Shown: in pieces, positions 46,173 to 54,971 of the stretch
Layout: every line of letters begins with the position of its first letter
How positions within the stretch are numbered: position 1 is the stretch's first letter
Assembly (NCBI GenBank): GCA_021740385.1
Contig: JAIOZY010000022.1
Span: 1-64,000, forward strand
Reading direction: 5' to 3'
DNA from: Prolixibacteraceae bacterium
GTDB lineage: Bacteria; Bacteroidota; Bacteroidia; Bacteroidales; Prolixibacteraceae
Length of the DNA stretch: 64,000 nucleotides
Notes under the pieces: generated by a model
What the model saw: the letters and a program-made list of their open reading frames with translations, nothing else
Databases searched by the model: none
What the model was told of the DNA's origin: nothing
Made by a program: the position numbers and the translations under genes

Positions 46173-46201
46173 GAGTAAAAGCACTGATCGGGCTTTTACT
46201 C
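46173..46201 (-). terminator. Terminator after the DUF2892 gene
   Basis: GAGTAAAAGC (46173-46182) pairs with GCTTTTACTC (46192-46201) with a nine-base loop, just downstream of the DUF2892 gene on the minus strand. The T-run is weak. The rest of 45935-46172 is AT-rich without a gene. Confidence 0.6.
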
Positions 46202-46215
46202 AAATTGAAAATCAA

Positions 46216-46422
46216 TTAATCTTTTCTCCGGCAGGTATTTATTTTGAACAGCCTGTATAACGGACAAAAACCGATAATGCTTGTTATAAGCAATATTCCG
46301 GCTATCACCAGCAATACAATACCCCAAGTTCCTGCAATAATCCCGTTGAAATATAAAATCGTTAAAACGATGGCTATTAACAACCTGATGATTACATCAA
46401 TGGATCCAACATTTTTTTTCAT
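46216..46422 (-). CDS. DUF2892 (YgaP-like) small membrane protein
   Basis: From ATG 46422 the protein has 68 residues, MKKNVGSIDVIIRLLIAIV, two membrane helices (about 10-30 and 35-55) and the family ending FCPLYRLFKINTC. This short form is common in Bacteroidota. Its role is unknown; the DUF2892 domain is sometimes fused to rhodanese. Eight more residues upstream (MLNKIYCV) are possible but not typical. It lies 58 bases downstream of the malic enzyme. Confidence 0.8.
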   Translation of the reverse strand: MKKNVGSIDVIIRLLIAIVLTILYFNGIIAGTWGIVLLVIAGILLITSIIGFCPLYRLFKINTCRRKD

Positions 46423-46480
46423 AACACAGTATATTTTATTCAACAATAGAACATTTCAACACAAAATATGTTGGCAAATA

Positions 46481-48760
46481 CTATTTTTTCCCGCTATGTG
46501 CCGATTGTGCATCAACAACAGCAATGGCAACCATATCGACAATCTCCTGTTCCGAGCTCTCCATTTGAAGAATGTGAACTGATTGGGGCAAACCCACCAC
46601 AACCGGACCGATTACATGTGCCCCGCCAAGCTCCCGCATCAGGTTATAGGCTATGTTCCCCGAATCGAGGTTTGGGAAAATGAGCGTATTTACTTGCATC
46701 TCGTTCAATTTTGAAAAGGGGAATTTTGATGCGCGTAATTTTGGGTTTAGGGCAAAATGGGCCTGCATTTCCCCGTCAACAATCAAATCGGGATGTTCCC
46801 TGTGCAACTGTTCCACTGCTTTGTGCACTTCAGCAGGGCTCCCCTCACGTATACCGCCAAAGTTGGAATACGATAGCAGGGCAACCCGGGGCTCTATATT
46901 AAATTTTCTGACCTCGTCGGCCACCAGCAATGTGGTATCAACCAAGGTATGACTGTTTGTTTCAACATTAACCGAAGTATCGGCAAAGAAGAAAGGCCCT
47001 TTTCGTGTAATTACAATATACATGCCGGCAAAGTGCTGCCGGGTTTTTGACAGGCCAAAAATTTGCAGGGCCGGACGCAGGGTGTCGCTATATTTTGTAC
47101 AATTACCCGAAATGAAAGCATCGGCCTGGCCGGTTTCGACCATCATCATCCCAAAATATTTTTGGTTGAACATGATATCGAGGGCTTCCTGGTAGTTGAG
47201 CCCTTTTCGATGCCGTTTTTCATAAAGCAGCCGGGCAAAGCTTTCCCTGCGGTTTTGCTCCACTTCCGACAAATGGTCAATCACTTCAATATCACCAAGC
47301 CCGATTGAATATTTTTCGGCCATGGCGTCGATCTTTTTCTTGTTACCCAACAACACAGGCAAAGCAAAACCTTCCCTTACAACAGTTTGCACCGCACGCA
47401 ACACGGTTGGGTGGCAGGCATCGGCAAACACAACCTTTTTGGGCGATTTTCGTGCTTTGTCGCGTATATTCCAGAGCAATTGATTATCGTAACCCAGGCG
47501 TTTATCAAGCTGATGCCGGTAATCGTCCCAGTCGGTAATGGATTGGCGTGCCACCCCGCTTTCAATAGCTGCTTTGGCTACCGCCGTGGCTTCCCAGGTA
47601 ATTAATCTGTGATCGATGGGTTTGGGAATGATGTACTCCCGTCCAAACTGGATGCTGTCGGTGTCGTATGCATCGACAATGTATTGCGGCACGGGCTCTT
47701 TGGCAAGGTCGGCCAGTGCTTTTACCGCGGCAATTTTCATCTCCTCGTTTATTTTCGATGCTCGAACATCGAGCGCCCCCCTGAAGATGAACGGGAAGCC
47801 CAAAACGTTGTTTATCTGGTTTGGGTAGTCGGACCGGCCTGTGGCCATGATAATGTCTTCACGGGCTGCCATGGCTTCTTCATAACTTATTTCGGGCGTT
47901 GGGTTGGCCATGGCAAAAACGATGGGATCGGGCGCCATGGCTTTTACCATATCGGCAGTTACGACATTCCCAACCGACAGGCCCAGGAAAAGATCGGCAC
48001 CCACCATGGCTTCGGCCAGGTTGCGGGCCGGTGTATCGTTAACAAATTGTTTTTTAATATCGTTCAGATCGGTTCGGGCAGGGTGTAAAACCCCCTTGCT
48101 GTCGAGCATGATCACTTTTTCGGGATCGACCCCCAACGATATGTAAAGCCTGATGCATGAAACAGCAGCAGCGCCAGCCCCGTTTACAACCACCTTTAAC
48201 TGATCGATTTTCTTACCGGTCAGCTCAAGGGCATTGAGCAAACCCGCTCCGGAAATAATGGCCGTTCCGTGCTGATCGTCGTGAAAAACGGGAATGTCAA
48301 GCACATTTTTCAACACGTCTTCAATTTCGAAACACTCCGGTGCCTTAATGTCTTCGAGATTAATGCCCCCAAAAGTGGGTGCTATCGCTTTTACCACTTC
48401 AATAAAACGTTGTGGATCCAATTCATCCACTTCAATATCGAAAACGTCAATATCGGCAAAGACCTTGAAAAGAAGCCCCTTTCCTTCCATAACCGGTTTG
48501 CCGGCAGCAGGCCCGATATTGCCCAGGCCCAAAACGGCTGTACCGTTCGAAATAACAGCTACCAGGTTGCCTTTAGCCGTATATTTGTATACATCGGCCG
48601 GTTTTTCCTTAATTTTCAAACATGGTTCAGCAACACCCGGCGTATACGCCAATGATAAATCGGATTGGTTTCGGTGGGGTTTTGTTGGTATCACTTCAAT
48701 TTTTCCGGGCCTTCCCTGCGCGTGGTAATTGAGTGCATCTTCTTTCGTTATTTTTTTCAT
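46481..48760 (-). CDS. maeB: NADP-dependent malic enzyme (MaeB type) fused to a phosphotransacetylase-like domain
   Basis: The 759-residue protein has the malic enzyme part (about 1-430), with YTPGVAEPC, the catalytic [43 protein letters not shown], and the nucleotide-binding [13 protein letters not shown]. From about 430 the remainder resembles the phosphate acetyltransferase (PTA) family, as in MaeB, but without acetyl transfer activity in known examples (family knowledge). It decarboxylates malate to pyruvate and CO2 while making NADPH. Length fits MaeB (about 760). It is a stand-alone gene. Confidence 0.94.
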   Translation of the reverse strand: MKKITKEDALNYHAQGRPGKIEVIPTKPHRNQSDLSLAYTPGVAEPCLKIKEKPADVYKYTAKGNLVAVISNGTAVLGLGNIGPAAGKPVMEGKGLLFKVFADIDVFDIEVDELDPQRFIEVVKAIAPTFGGINLEDIKAPECFEIEDVLKNVLDIPVFHDDQHGTAIISGAGLLNALELTGKKIDQLKVVVNGAGAAAVSCIRLYISLGVDPEKVIMLDSKGVLHPARTDLNDIKKQFVNDTPARNLAEAMVGADLFLGLSVGNVVTADMVKAMAPDPIVFAMANPTPEISYEEAMAAREDIIMATGRSDYPNQINNVLGFPFIFRGALDVRASKINEEMKIAAVKALADLAKEPVPQYIVDAYDTDSIQFGREYIIPKPIDHRLITWEATAVAKAAIESGVARQSITDWDDYRHQLDKRLGYDNQLLWNIRDKARKSPKKVVFADACHPTVLRAVQTVVREGFALPVLLGNKKKIDAMAEKYSIGLGDIEVIDHLSEVEQNRRESFARLLYEKRHRKGLNYQEALDIMFNQKYFGMMMVETGQADAFISGNCTKYSDTLRPALQIFGLSKTRQHFAGMYIVITRKGPFFFADTSVNVETNSHTLVDTTLLVADEVRKFNIEPRVALLSYSNFGGIREGSPAEVHKAVEQLHREHPDLIVDGEMQAHFALNPKLRASKFPFSKLNEMQVNTLIFPNLDSGNIAYNLMRELGGAHVIGPVVVGLPQSVHILQMESSEQEIVDMVAIAVVDAQSAHSGKK

Positions 48761-48803
48761 TGTAACGGTATTTTACGTTTCATTTAAACCATCAATTTAA
48801 CCC

Positions 48804-48871
48804 GGATTATTCACGAATAATCCCTATCTCTGATAGCGACTAAGATTCAGTAAAACTTTTTTAAAAAAGTT
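48804..48871. repeat. Two palindromes upstream of the malic enzyme
   Basis: GGATTATTC/GAATAATCC (48804-48823) and AACTTTTTTAAAAAAGTT (48854-48871) are both perfect. They lie in the 244-base gap 48761-49004 that carries the malic enzyme promoter region. Their function is unknown; they may be regulatory hairpins or chance AT-rich palindromes. Confidence 0.4.
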
Positions 48872-49004
48872 AAACTTCATCTAAGTCGGGATTAACCTAA
48901 ACTTTATTCATATTTTTATAATTTATGAATAGTTCAGGTTAAGAATTGAAATTGACAATTAACATAATAATTTATTTGGTCCCAAACATCTCAATACAAC
49001 ATCA

Positions 49005-49607
49005 TCAATTATTCACGGGTAATAACCGGGTATAATGAATGGGCTTAATCCGGTTTTCAAGCCCGAAAAACGGTGCTGCCACAAACGGCAATAAACGCAA
49101 AGTAGTGGGCACATTCTTAACAATTTCGTTCACCACCTTTTCCCGGTAAGCTTCAGCTTCCGGTTCTGAATCGTTAAGCAAGTTTGCTTTGCAGGAATGG
49201 TTGTTTTCAACAGCTATGTGGCAACGGCAGCACAAAGGCCTCACGGGATAAATTGCACAATAATTTTCAACTAAAAACGGGCAGGGAATTTTTTGACGGG
49301 CCTGCCGGGTGTTCAAATAATCAAAAGCATCATGCATGGTCAGTTCATTTTTTGGAAATGTTGCATCGAAAAAGCCAAACCATGTTAAAAGATTCTCATA
49401 CACTTTTGAAAAAACAGGGTCGTTTTTATGCCGCTGCAGGTAGTCGGTCAAAATCGGTTCTTCCCAGTTCAGCATCTCAACCGACTGGTAGCAACACCAG
49501 GCACATCCCCTCATACAAAAGGGATTAAGCAAACACATGGCTTTATCGGCCTCGAGATATACCTGCCTGAAATGTTGAATAACCGTTTTGCGGGTTTGTG
49601 CGTCCAT
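49005..49607 (-). CDS. YkgJ family cysteine cluster protein
   Basis: The 200-residue protein has the cysteine cluster of the YkgJ (Fe-S or zinc-binding) family: MRGCAWCCYQSV near 32-44 (CxxCC) and, in the middle, PCPFLVENYCAIYPVRPLCCR (given in part), with eight or so Cys residues in all. The function in the family is not settled. No signal peptide is present, so it is cytoplasmic. It diverges from the GNAT gene that begins 89 bases away. Confidence 0.8.
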   Translation of the reverse strand: MDAQTRKTVIQHFRQVYLEADKAMCLLNPFCMRGCAWCCYQSVEMLNWEEPILTDYLQRHKNDPVFSKVYENLLTWFGFFDATFPKNELTMHDAFDYLNTRQARQKIPCPFLVENYCAIYPVRPLCCRCHIAVENNHSCKANLLNDSEPEAEAYREKVVNEIVKNVPTTLRLLPFVAAPFFGLENRIKPIHYTRLLPVNN

Positions 49608-49696
49608 ACTTTGTCAAGTTATTGAATTAAATTATTAAATGCTAATGCGTTTCTGCAAAACATTTGTAAATTTGACCGTTTAAAAAAGGCGAACCC

Positions 49697-50188
49697 ATGA
49701 TTGTTGCTGTTACATCAACAAACGAGCTACCCCAGTGTGCCCTGGTAATTCAAAAAGCTTTTACCACGGTTGCTGATAATTTTGACCTGAATCAGTCAAA
49801 CTGCCCAACGCATCCATCATTCATCAGCGAACGAAAACTCATGGAGTACTTTGAAAAAGGCATTTCGATGTTCAGGTTTGTCGATGGCAATAAAACAGTT
49901 GGGTTTGTTGCCATTGAGCAGCCCGATGAAAACCAGGCAAAATGGTACATTGAAAAATTGTCGGTTGTTCCCGAATTCCGGAAAAAAGGGATTGGCAAAA
50001 AATTAATGGATCATGCAATAACAGAAATAAAAAAACGGGGTGGTTCCGAAATTTCAATCGCATTGATTGACGAACAAACCATTTTAAAAGAGTGGTATGC
50101 CAATATGGGGTTCAACCACGTGCTTACAAAGAATTTTTCGCACTTGCCCTTTAATGTTTGTTTTATGGAGATGAAGTTGCAGGGTTAA
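49697..50188 (+). CDS. GNAT family N-acetyltransferase
   Basis: The 163-residue protein has the GNAT fold with motif A near 90-115 (LSVVPEFRKKGIGKKLMDHA), the RxxGxG acetyl-CoA binding loop, and a C-terminal WYANMGFNHV motif B. Substrate unknown. It is a single gene that runs toward rimO on the other strand, with the palindrome CAATGGAGCATGCTCCATTG (50262-50281) at rimO's 3' end between or overlapping them. Confidence 0.87.
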   Translation: MIVAVTSTNELPQCALVIQKAFTTVADNFDLNQSNCPTHPSFISERKLMEYFEKGISMFRFVDGNKTVGFVAIEQPDENQAKWYIEKLSVVPEFRKKGIGKKLMDHAITEIKKRGGSEISIALIDEQTILKEWYANMGFNHVLTKNFSHLPFNVCFMEMKLQG

Positions 50189-50258
50189 GATGTAAGACGG
50201 AAGCCCGCCGTCGTTAATCCCGTCATACATACTGATGGCGTACGAACACAGATGACCG

Positions 50259-51563
50259 CTACAATGGAGCATGCTCCATTGAACCGTACAGGTCAAAAAC
50301 ATCTGATCCAATAATTTTTACATTATAGAATTTCCCAATTTCAAGCGGAACCTTTTTCTCAATCAGCACCTCTCCGTCAACTTCGGGAGAATCGAATTCG
50401 GTGCGGCCAATGTAATAATCGCCTTCAACCCGGTCGATGAGCACTTTGAGCGTCCTTCCAACTTTTTGGGCGGTCAGTTCTTCTGAAATCAATTGCTGGA
50501 CTTCCATTAAATAATCGGCACGTTCCTGCTTTTGTTTTTGTGGAATAGCATCCCTGAACTTTTTATAACCCCAGGTACCTTCCTCGTGCGAATAAGGGAA
50601 AACACCCAGCCGATCGAACTTTGCCTCACGAATAAAGTCAACCAATTTATTGAAATCTTCTTCTGTTTCGCCCGGGTAACCAACCAACATGGTTGTACGA
50701 AGCGCAATTCCCGGTATTTCTTTTCGAATCTTATTTACCAGCTCGCGCGTTTGTCCTTCATCGATGTTCCGCCTCATGTTCTTCAAAACCCTGCTTGAAA
50801 TGTGTTGCAACGGGATATCAAGGTATTTACACACTTTCGGATTGTCCCTGATAACAGCCAGCAAATCCATGGGAAAACCGGCCGGATAGGCATAGTGAAG
50901 GCGTATCCATTCAATGCCCTCAATTTCGGATAAGCGGTTTATCAGTTCGGGCAATTTTCGTTCTCCGTATAGATCAATCCCGTAATAAGTCAATTCCTGC
51001 GAAATGAGTAAAAGCTCTTTTACACCCTTTCCGGCAAGTTTTGTAGCCTCTTCAACCAACACATCAACCGGAACCGATTTATGCTTCCCTGTAAACTGTG
51101 GAATAGCACAAAAGGCACACGAGCGGTCGCACCCCTCAGAAATTTTAAGGTAGGCATAATGCGAGGGCGTGGTTAAAACGCGTTCTGTGGGTAGCGTTTT
51201 TTGTTTCTCAATGTTCAGTTCGTGTAGTATTGCATCGAGATCGAATTTTCCGAAAAAGCGGTCAACCTCGGGTATCTCTTTTGCCAACTCACCCGCATAC
51301 CGTTCCGACAGGCAACCCATTACATAAAGCTTTTCAACCAACCCCTGCTCTTTGGCATTCACAAAATCGAAAATGGTATTGATCGATTCCTCTTTGGCAT
51401 CGAGGATAAAACCGCAGGTGTTGATAATGACCACATCGGCCGGTTCATTATCGCCAAATTTGAGCGTAAAACCGTTTGCCCTGAACCGGGCCAGGAGATG
51501 TTCCGAATCGACCAGGTTTTTCGAACATCCGAGTGTAATGATATTTATTGATTTTTTTGACAA
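50259..51563 (-). CDS. rimO: Ribosomal protein S12 methylthiotransferase RimO
   Basis: From TTG 51563 the protein has 434 residues (family about 430-440). It carries the N-terminal [4Fe-4S] cluster cysteines in TLGCSKN, INTCGF and VMGCLSER, the radical-SAM motif CDRSCAFC, and a C-terminal TRAM domain (VEGDYYIGRTEFDSPEVDGEV, about 360-430). It adds methylthio to the conserved Asp of S12. The frame is open up to ATG 51623, but the extra 20 codons are made of the CAAAGTACAAATTC repeat and look spurious. It is the last gene of the rpmB-ftsY cluster. Confidence 0.93.
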   Translation of the reverse strand: MSKKSINIITLGCSKNLVDSEHLLARFRANGFTLKFGDNEPADVVIINTCGFILDAKEESINTIFDFVNAKEQGLVEKLYVMGCLSERYAGELAKEIPEVDRFFGKFDLDAILHELNIEKQKTLPTERVLTTPSHYAYLKISEGCDRSCAFCAIPQFTGKHKSVPVDVLVEEATKLAGKGVKELLLISQELTYYGIDLYGERKLPELINRLSEIEGIEWIRLHYAYPAGFPMDLLAVIRDNPKVCKYLDIPLQHISSRVLKNMRRNIDEGQTRELVNKIRKEIPGIALRTTMLVGYPGETEEDFNKLVDFIREAKFDRLGVFPYSHEEGTWGYKKFRDAIPQKQKQERADYLMEVQQLISEELTAQKVGRTLKVLIDRVEGDYYIGRTEFDSPEVDGEVLIEKKVPLEIGKFYNVKIIGSDVFDLYGSMEHAPL

Positions 51564-51574
51564 AAAATAATTAA

Positions 51575-51640
51575 ATTCCAAAGTACAAATTCCAAAGTAC
51601 AAAGTACAAATTCCAAAGTACAAAGTACAAAGTACAAAGT
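51575..51640. repeat. Simple repeat of CCAAAGTACAAA units before rimO
   Basis: About 66 bases are built from near-identical TTCCAAAGTACAAA/AGTACAAAGTAC units. The same theme, a variant AATTCCAAAG..., appears at 52831-52863 and at 54657-54712. It produces the Tyr/Phe-rich 5' extension of the rimO frame, which I do not treat as real. Confidence 0.85.
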
Positions 51641-51834
51641 CTATCCCTGAAATACTAAAGCCAGTCTTTTACTTTCCAAAAAAGTAGTTCACCCTCTCCT
51701 ACCTCTTCCATTTGGCAGAAGGGGATTTTGAGAACTTTATACATGCACGGCACTAATCCTCCCCTGCCAGCTGGCGGATTGAGGGAGGGAGCAACAAATA
51801 AGAAACATTCTACAAAATATGCACTATCCTGTTT

Positions 51835-51853
51835 CCTTCTCCCTGGGAGAAGG
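51835..51853 (-). terminator. Hairpin between ftsY and rimO (CCTTCTCCCTGGGAGAAGG)
   Basis: This 19-base near-perfect palindrome lies just downstream of ftsY. A shorter inverted pair CCTCCC/GGGAGG spans about 51761-51789. It may terminate or attenuate transcription between the two genes, or be a REP-like element. The gap is 305 bases (51564-51868). Confidence 0.5.
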
Positions 51854-51868
51854 GTTAGGGATGAGGCC

Positions 51869-52822
51869 TTACTTTTCAAAAAACGTCTCGACAAACTCCC
51901 GACGACGGAAGATTTGCAAATCTTCCATTTTTTCGCCTATTCCAATGTATTTAACGGGAATTTTAAACTGGTCGGAGATGCCCAAAACCACGCCACCTTT
52001 TGCGGTGCCATCGAGTTTTGTCAATGCCAACGCTGTAACTTCGGTTGCTTTGGTAAACTGTTTGGCCTGCTCGAAAGCGTTCTGTCCGGTTGAACCGTCA
52101 AGGATAAGCAAAACCTCCTGCGGTGCAACGGGGATTACTTTTTGCATTACGCGTTTAATTTTAGAAAGCTCGTTCATCAGGTTCACCTTGTTGTGCAAGC
52201 GGCCGGCTGTGTCAATAATCACCACATCGGCTCCTGACGATTTTGCCGAAGAAACTGTATCGTAAGCGACCGAAGCCGGATCGGAACCCATTTTTTGCTT
52301 TACAAGGGGAACATCGACCCGTTGTGCCCAAATTTCGAGCTGATCAATGGCAGCGGCCCTGAATGTATCGGCAGCGCCAATAACGACTTTTTTGCCGGCC
52401 TGCTTAAACTGATATGCCAGTTTGCCAATGGTGGTTGTTTTTCCCACACCGTTTACACCAACAACCATAATTACATACGGATCGTCAGAGGGTGGCAGGT
52501 CGAAATCGGAAACATCGGCACTGTTGTTTTCTTCGAGCAATCCGGCAATTTCCTCTTTCAGTATAGAATTGAGTTCTTCAACACCCATGTATTTATCGCG
52601 GGCAACACGCTCTTCAATGCGTTCAATGATTTTTATTGTTGTATCGACACCAACATCCGAAGTTATGAGCACTTCCTCAAGTTCGTCAAGTACATCATCA
52701 TCAACCTTCGATTTGCCAACAACGGCTCTCGATAACTTCCCGAAGAAACTCTCTTTGGTTTTTTTCAACCCTTTATCGAGGTTCTCTTTTTTCTTCGAAT
52801 TAAAATTTCCAAATATTCCCAT
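51869..52822 (-). CDS. ftsY: Signal recognition particle receptor FtsY
   Basis: The 317-residue GTPase has the N domain (about 1-100) and the G domain with P-loop GVNGVGKTTTIGKL, G2 DTFRAAAIDQL, G3 DTAGR and G4 TKLDGTAKGG. The acidic A domain of E. coli FtsY is missing, as in many Bacteroidota. It guides ribosomes with nascent membrane proteins to the membrane. It lies in the conserved minus-strand cluster rpmB-rpmG-DUF4295-ftsY-rimO. A 337-base gap with repeats separates it from the DUF4295 gene. Confidence 0.96.
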   Translation of the reverse strand: MGIFGNFNSKKKENLDKGLKKTKESFFGKLSRAVVGKSKVDDDVLDELEEVLITSDVGVDTTIKIIERIEERVARDKYMGVEELNSILKEEIAGLLEENNSADVSDFDLPPSDDPYVIMVVGVNGVGKTTTIGKLAYQFKQAGKKVVIGAADTFRAAAIDQLEIWAQRVDVPLVKQKMGSDPASVAYDTVSSAKSSGADVVIIDTAGRLHNKVNLMNELSKIKRVMQKVIPVAPQEVLLILDGSTGQNAFEQAKQFTKATEVTALALTKLDGTAKGGVVLGISDQFKIPVKYIGIGEKMEDLQIFRRREFVETFFEK

Positions 52823-53106
52823 AGAGTAATAAATTCCAAATCATAAATTCCAAATTCCAAAACTTCGAATTACCAGCATCAATCATTCAGTATCCAGCAT
52901 CGAGCATCCCTCCTCCGCCGAGGCTACGGAGGGCAAAGCCAGCATCAAGTATCCAGTATCCAATATCCAGCATCAAGCATCCAGTATCGAGCTTTGAATG
53001 ACAAAAATATTCAATTCGGTGGAAAAACGGGCAAAGAACTTAAATGAGTAATAATAAAATGCGTTAAATTAATTTTAAATGGCGCTATTGTCTGAAATAA
53101 TGGGCA
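52823..53106. repeat. Gap with AATTCCAAA repeats and reverse-oriented GGATACTGG-type repeats
   Basis: 52831-52863 holds AAATTCCAAA units. 52875-53000 holds units such as CAGTATCCAGCATC, the reverse complement of the array at 18555-18610. A hairpin CTCCG...CGGAG lies within it (near 52911-52929). No gene is supported. Confidence 0.75.
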
Positions 53107-53139
53107 CAAAAAAAGCTCCCACCTATGGCAGAAGCTTTT
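53107..53139 (-). terminator. Rho-independent terminator after the DUF4295 gene
   Basis: On the minus strand AAAAGCTTCTGCC, loop ATA, GGTGGGAGCTTTT form a 13-base-pair stem with a few G-T pairs, followed by TTTG. It closes the rpmB-rpmG-DUF4295 operon, implying that ftsY has its own promoter. Confidence 0.85.
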
Positions 53140-53159
53140 CCTGTATATCGTATTTCGTA

Positions 53160-53312
53160 TTACTTTTTAAAGTAGGCTTGTACTTCGTCGTTTGTAATGA
53201 TTTCTTCTTCAAAGATGTAAGCACCGGTTTTTTCCGATTTAACCATTTTAATCACTTTTGCGTGACCTTTACCGGCACCTTTCTGAAGTGTTGCAACTGC
53301 TTTCTTTGCCAT
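53160..53312 (-). CDS. DUF4295 ribosome-cluster small protein
   Basis: The 50-residue protein MAKKAVATLQKGAGKGHAKV... is highly basic in its N-terminal half and ends EVQAYFKK. This small Bacteroidota-specific family is always found next to rpmG and rpmB (recalled). It is probably a ribosome-associated protein. It starts nine bases after the rpmG stop. Too small to be seen in ordinary ORF lists but clearly real by conservation of position. Confidence 0.88.
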   Translation of the reverse strand: MAKKAVATLQKGAGKGHAKVIKMVKSEKTGAYIFEEEIITNDEVQAYFKK

Positions 53313-53321
53313 GGTACTGTA

Positions 53322-53510
53322 TTATTTAATTTCTTTATGAACGGTTACTTTTTTCAGAACAGGATTGTACTTTTTCATTTCCAACCTGTCGGGGGTATTT
53401 TTCCGGTTTTTGGTTGTAATGTAACGCGAAGTTCCGGGCACACCGCTGTTCTTGTGCTCGGTACATTCGAGGATTACCTGTATCCGGTTACCTTTACCTT
53501 TTTTTGCCAT
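53322..53510 (-). CDS. rpmG: 50S ribosomal protein L33
   Basis: The 62-residue protein ([20 protein letters not shown]...) has L33's conserved [21 protein letters not shown] (quoted in part). It keeps Cys16 but lacks the second Cys pair, so it is the zinc-free type. It follows rpmB by 16 bases. Confidence 0.97.
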   Translation of the reverse strand: MAKKGKGNRIQVILECTEHKNSGVPGTSRYITTKNRKNTPDRLEMKKYNPVLKKVTVHKEIK

Positions 53511-53526
53511 TGCTCAATTTCTTTTA

Positions 53527-53769
53527 TTAAATTTTAGAAATGAATCCTTTTTCGCGGGCTTCTTTCAAAGAGGCTGAAAGGCCATTTTTATTGATTGTAC
53601 GAATCCCGGCCGCCGACACTTTGAGGTTAATCCAACGGTCTTCTTCTGCAAAGTAAAATTTCTTTGTGAAAAGATTTGGATAGAACCTGCGTTTGGTCCT
53701 GCGTTTTGAGTGGGAAACATTGTTACCCACCATCATTTTCTTTCCTGTTATTTGACAAACTTGTGACAT
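53527..53769 (-). CDS. rpmB: 50S ribosomal protein L28
   Basis: From ATG 53769 the protein has 80 residues ([20 protein letters not shown]), with the L28 motif [17 protein letters not shown] and a conserved [14 protein letters not shown] segment. The frame is open upstream to 53838 but that is not L28 sequence. First gene of the rpmB-rpmG-DUF4295 group. Confidence 0.97.
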   Translation of the reverse strand: MSQVCQITGKKMMVGNNVSHSKRRTKRRFYPNLFTKKFYFAEEDRWINLKVSAAGIRTINKNGLSASLKEAREKGFISKI

Positions 53770-53863
53770 CGTCTTTCTTTTTCTCAGTATTTTTTTCAAA
53801 CAGACCGCAAAATAAATACATTTAAACCGAACAGGCAAATAAAATATTCAATATTTTCGCTCA

Positions 53864-54715
53864 ATGCAAAAAGGAAACATAAAATACTACCCAACGGCCC
53901 TCGAGGCGGTGCATCTGCTAGTGTTATATATTTTTTTACAATCGCTTATAGATTTCCCGCTGGCACTGCTCGATTACCAAACCGGCAGCAACTGGCTGGG
54001 CAACCCGTGGATCAGTTTTACTTCAACATTTATTATTACCGCGTTCATATATATTTACGGCTTCCGCAAATCAAAAAACAAATTCTCCGAAGTATTTGCC
54101 CTTAAGCTGTTCAACCCTTTACTTATTATTCCCGTTGTGATATTGTTCCCCGGTCTGCAATACCTGGTAGGCTTGTTAAACATCGAAGTTGACAAGATAC
54201 TTCCTCCCCCACCCTGGTTTTGGGAACTTTTCGAACGGATATTTGATAACCGTTTCGGGTTTTGGGGTACTGTACTAAAAGTGGCTGTACTGGCACCTGT
54301 AATTGAAGAAACCCTGTTCAGGGGCATTATCATGCACGGACTGATGCGGAATTACCGAAGCTGGTATGCAATTTTACTATCGGGCATCCTTTTTTCAGTG
54401 TTCCATTTAAACCCCTGGCAAATGACGTATACATTCTTCCTGGGATTATTCCTGGGGTGGCTCATGATACGAACACGCTCACTGCCGCTGTGCATTATTG
54501 CCCATTCGCTGAACAACCTGCTGGTTTTATTCTCAATTACCTATCAAAAAGAAATATCCGAGCACGCCCTGTTCTGGCTTTCGCACGAAAAAAACATTTA
54601 CATCAGCAGCCTCGCTGTTGCGATCGGGATAATACTTATTGTTGCGATAACGATAAAAATTCCAAATTCCAAAGAACAAATTCCAAAGAACAAATTCCAA
54701 AACCCTGCTTCATAA
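53864..54715 (+). CDS. CPBP family intramembrane metalloprotease
   Basis: The 283-residue protein has about seven membrane helices and the CPBP motifs: EExxxR in PVIEETLFRGI (Glu148, Glu149, Arg153), FxxxH in ILFSVFHLNPW (Phe177, His181) and HSLNN (about 212). The family cleaves or processes membrane proteins or prenylated peptides. The last 20 codons are built from an AATTCCAAAG repeat (54657-54712), so the C-terminus is probably a repeat-driven extension. It diverges from the rpmB cluster. Confidence 0.86.
   Translation: MQKGNIKYYPTALEAVHLLVLYIFLQSLIDFPLALLDYQTGSNWLGNPWISFTSTFIITAFIYIYGFRKSKNKFSEVFALKLFNPLLIIPVVILFPGLQYLVGLLNIEVDKILPPPPWFWELFERIFDNRFGFWGTVLKVAVLAPVIEETLFRGIIMHGLMRNYRSWYAILLSGILFSVFHLNPWQMTYTFFLGLFLGWLMIRTRSLPLCIIAHSLNNLLVLFSITYQKEISEHALFWLSHEKNIYISSLAVAIGIILIVAITIKIPNSKEQIPKNKFQNPAS
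54657..54712 (+). repeat. AATTCCAAAG repeat at the 3' end of the CPBP gene
   Basis: About four copies of AATTCCAAAGAAC-like units lie inside the last codons and stop region of the CPBP gene. In the gap 54716-54971 there is also a palindrome TCCCGAC/GTCGGGA (54809-54826); nothing else. Confidence 0.75.
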
Positions 54716-54971
54716 AACCAGTTTTTTTTGTATTCAGTTACATAAGTTGTCAGGTTATCATTCTTGTCCGCTTCGAGTTATCGTTGTTAAACTTAGAAAA
54801 TACGACAATCCCGACATACGTCGGGAACAACAACGACAACAATGACAACCTGACAACAACTTCAACAAAATCCGATATAATTTAACAGGGTCTCAACAAA
54901 GCGTATAAAAAATCAGACTTACGGGTTTCACATATTTTTATATTTTTGTTTACGCGTAAACGAAAAAAATC

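Noticed and set aside
46216-46446. Start of the DUF2892 protein at 46446
   Set aside because: The extra eight residues precede the family's usual MKKNVGS start, so ATG 46422 is preferred.
51564-51623. ATG 51623 start of rimO adding MYFGICTLYFGICTLEF
   Set aside because: The extra residues are encoded by a simple tandem repeat, are absent from the family, and TTG 51563 gives the normal length.
54809-54826. TCCCGAC/GTCGGGA palindrome as DUF819 operator
   Set aside because: It resembles the REP-like palindromes scattered in this genome, and position alone does not support a regulatory role.
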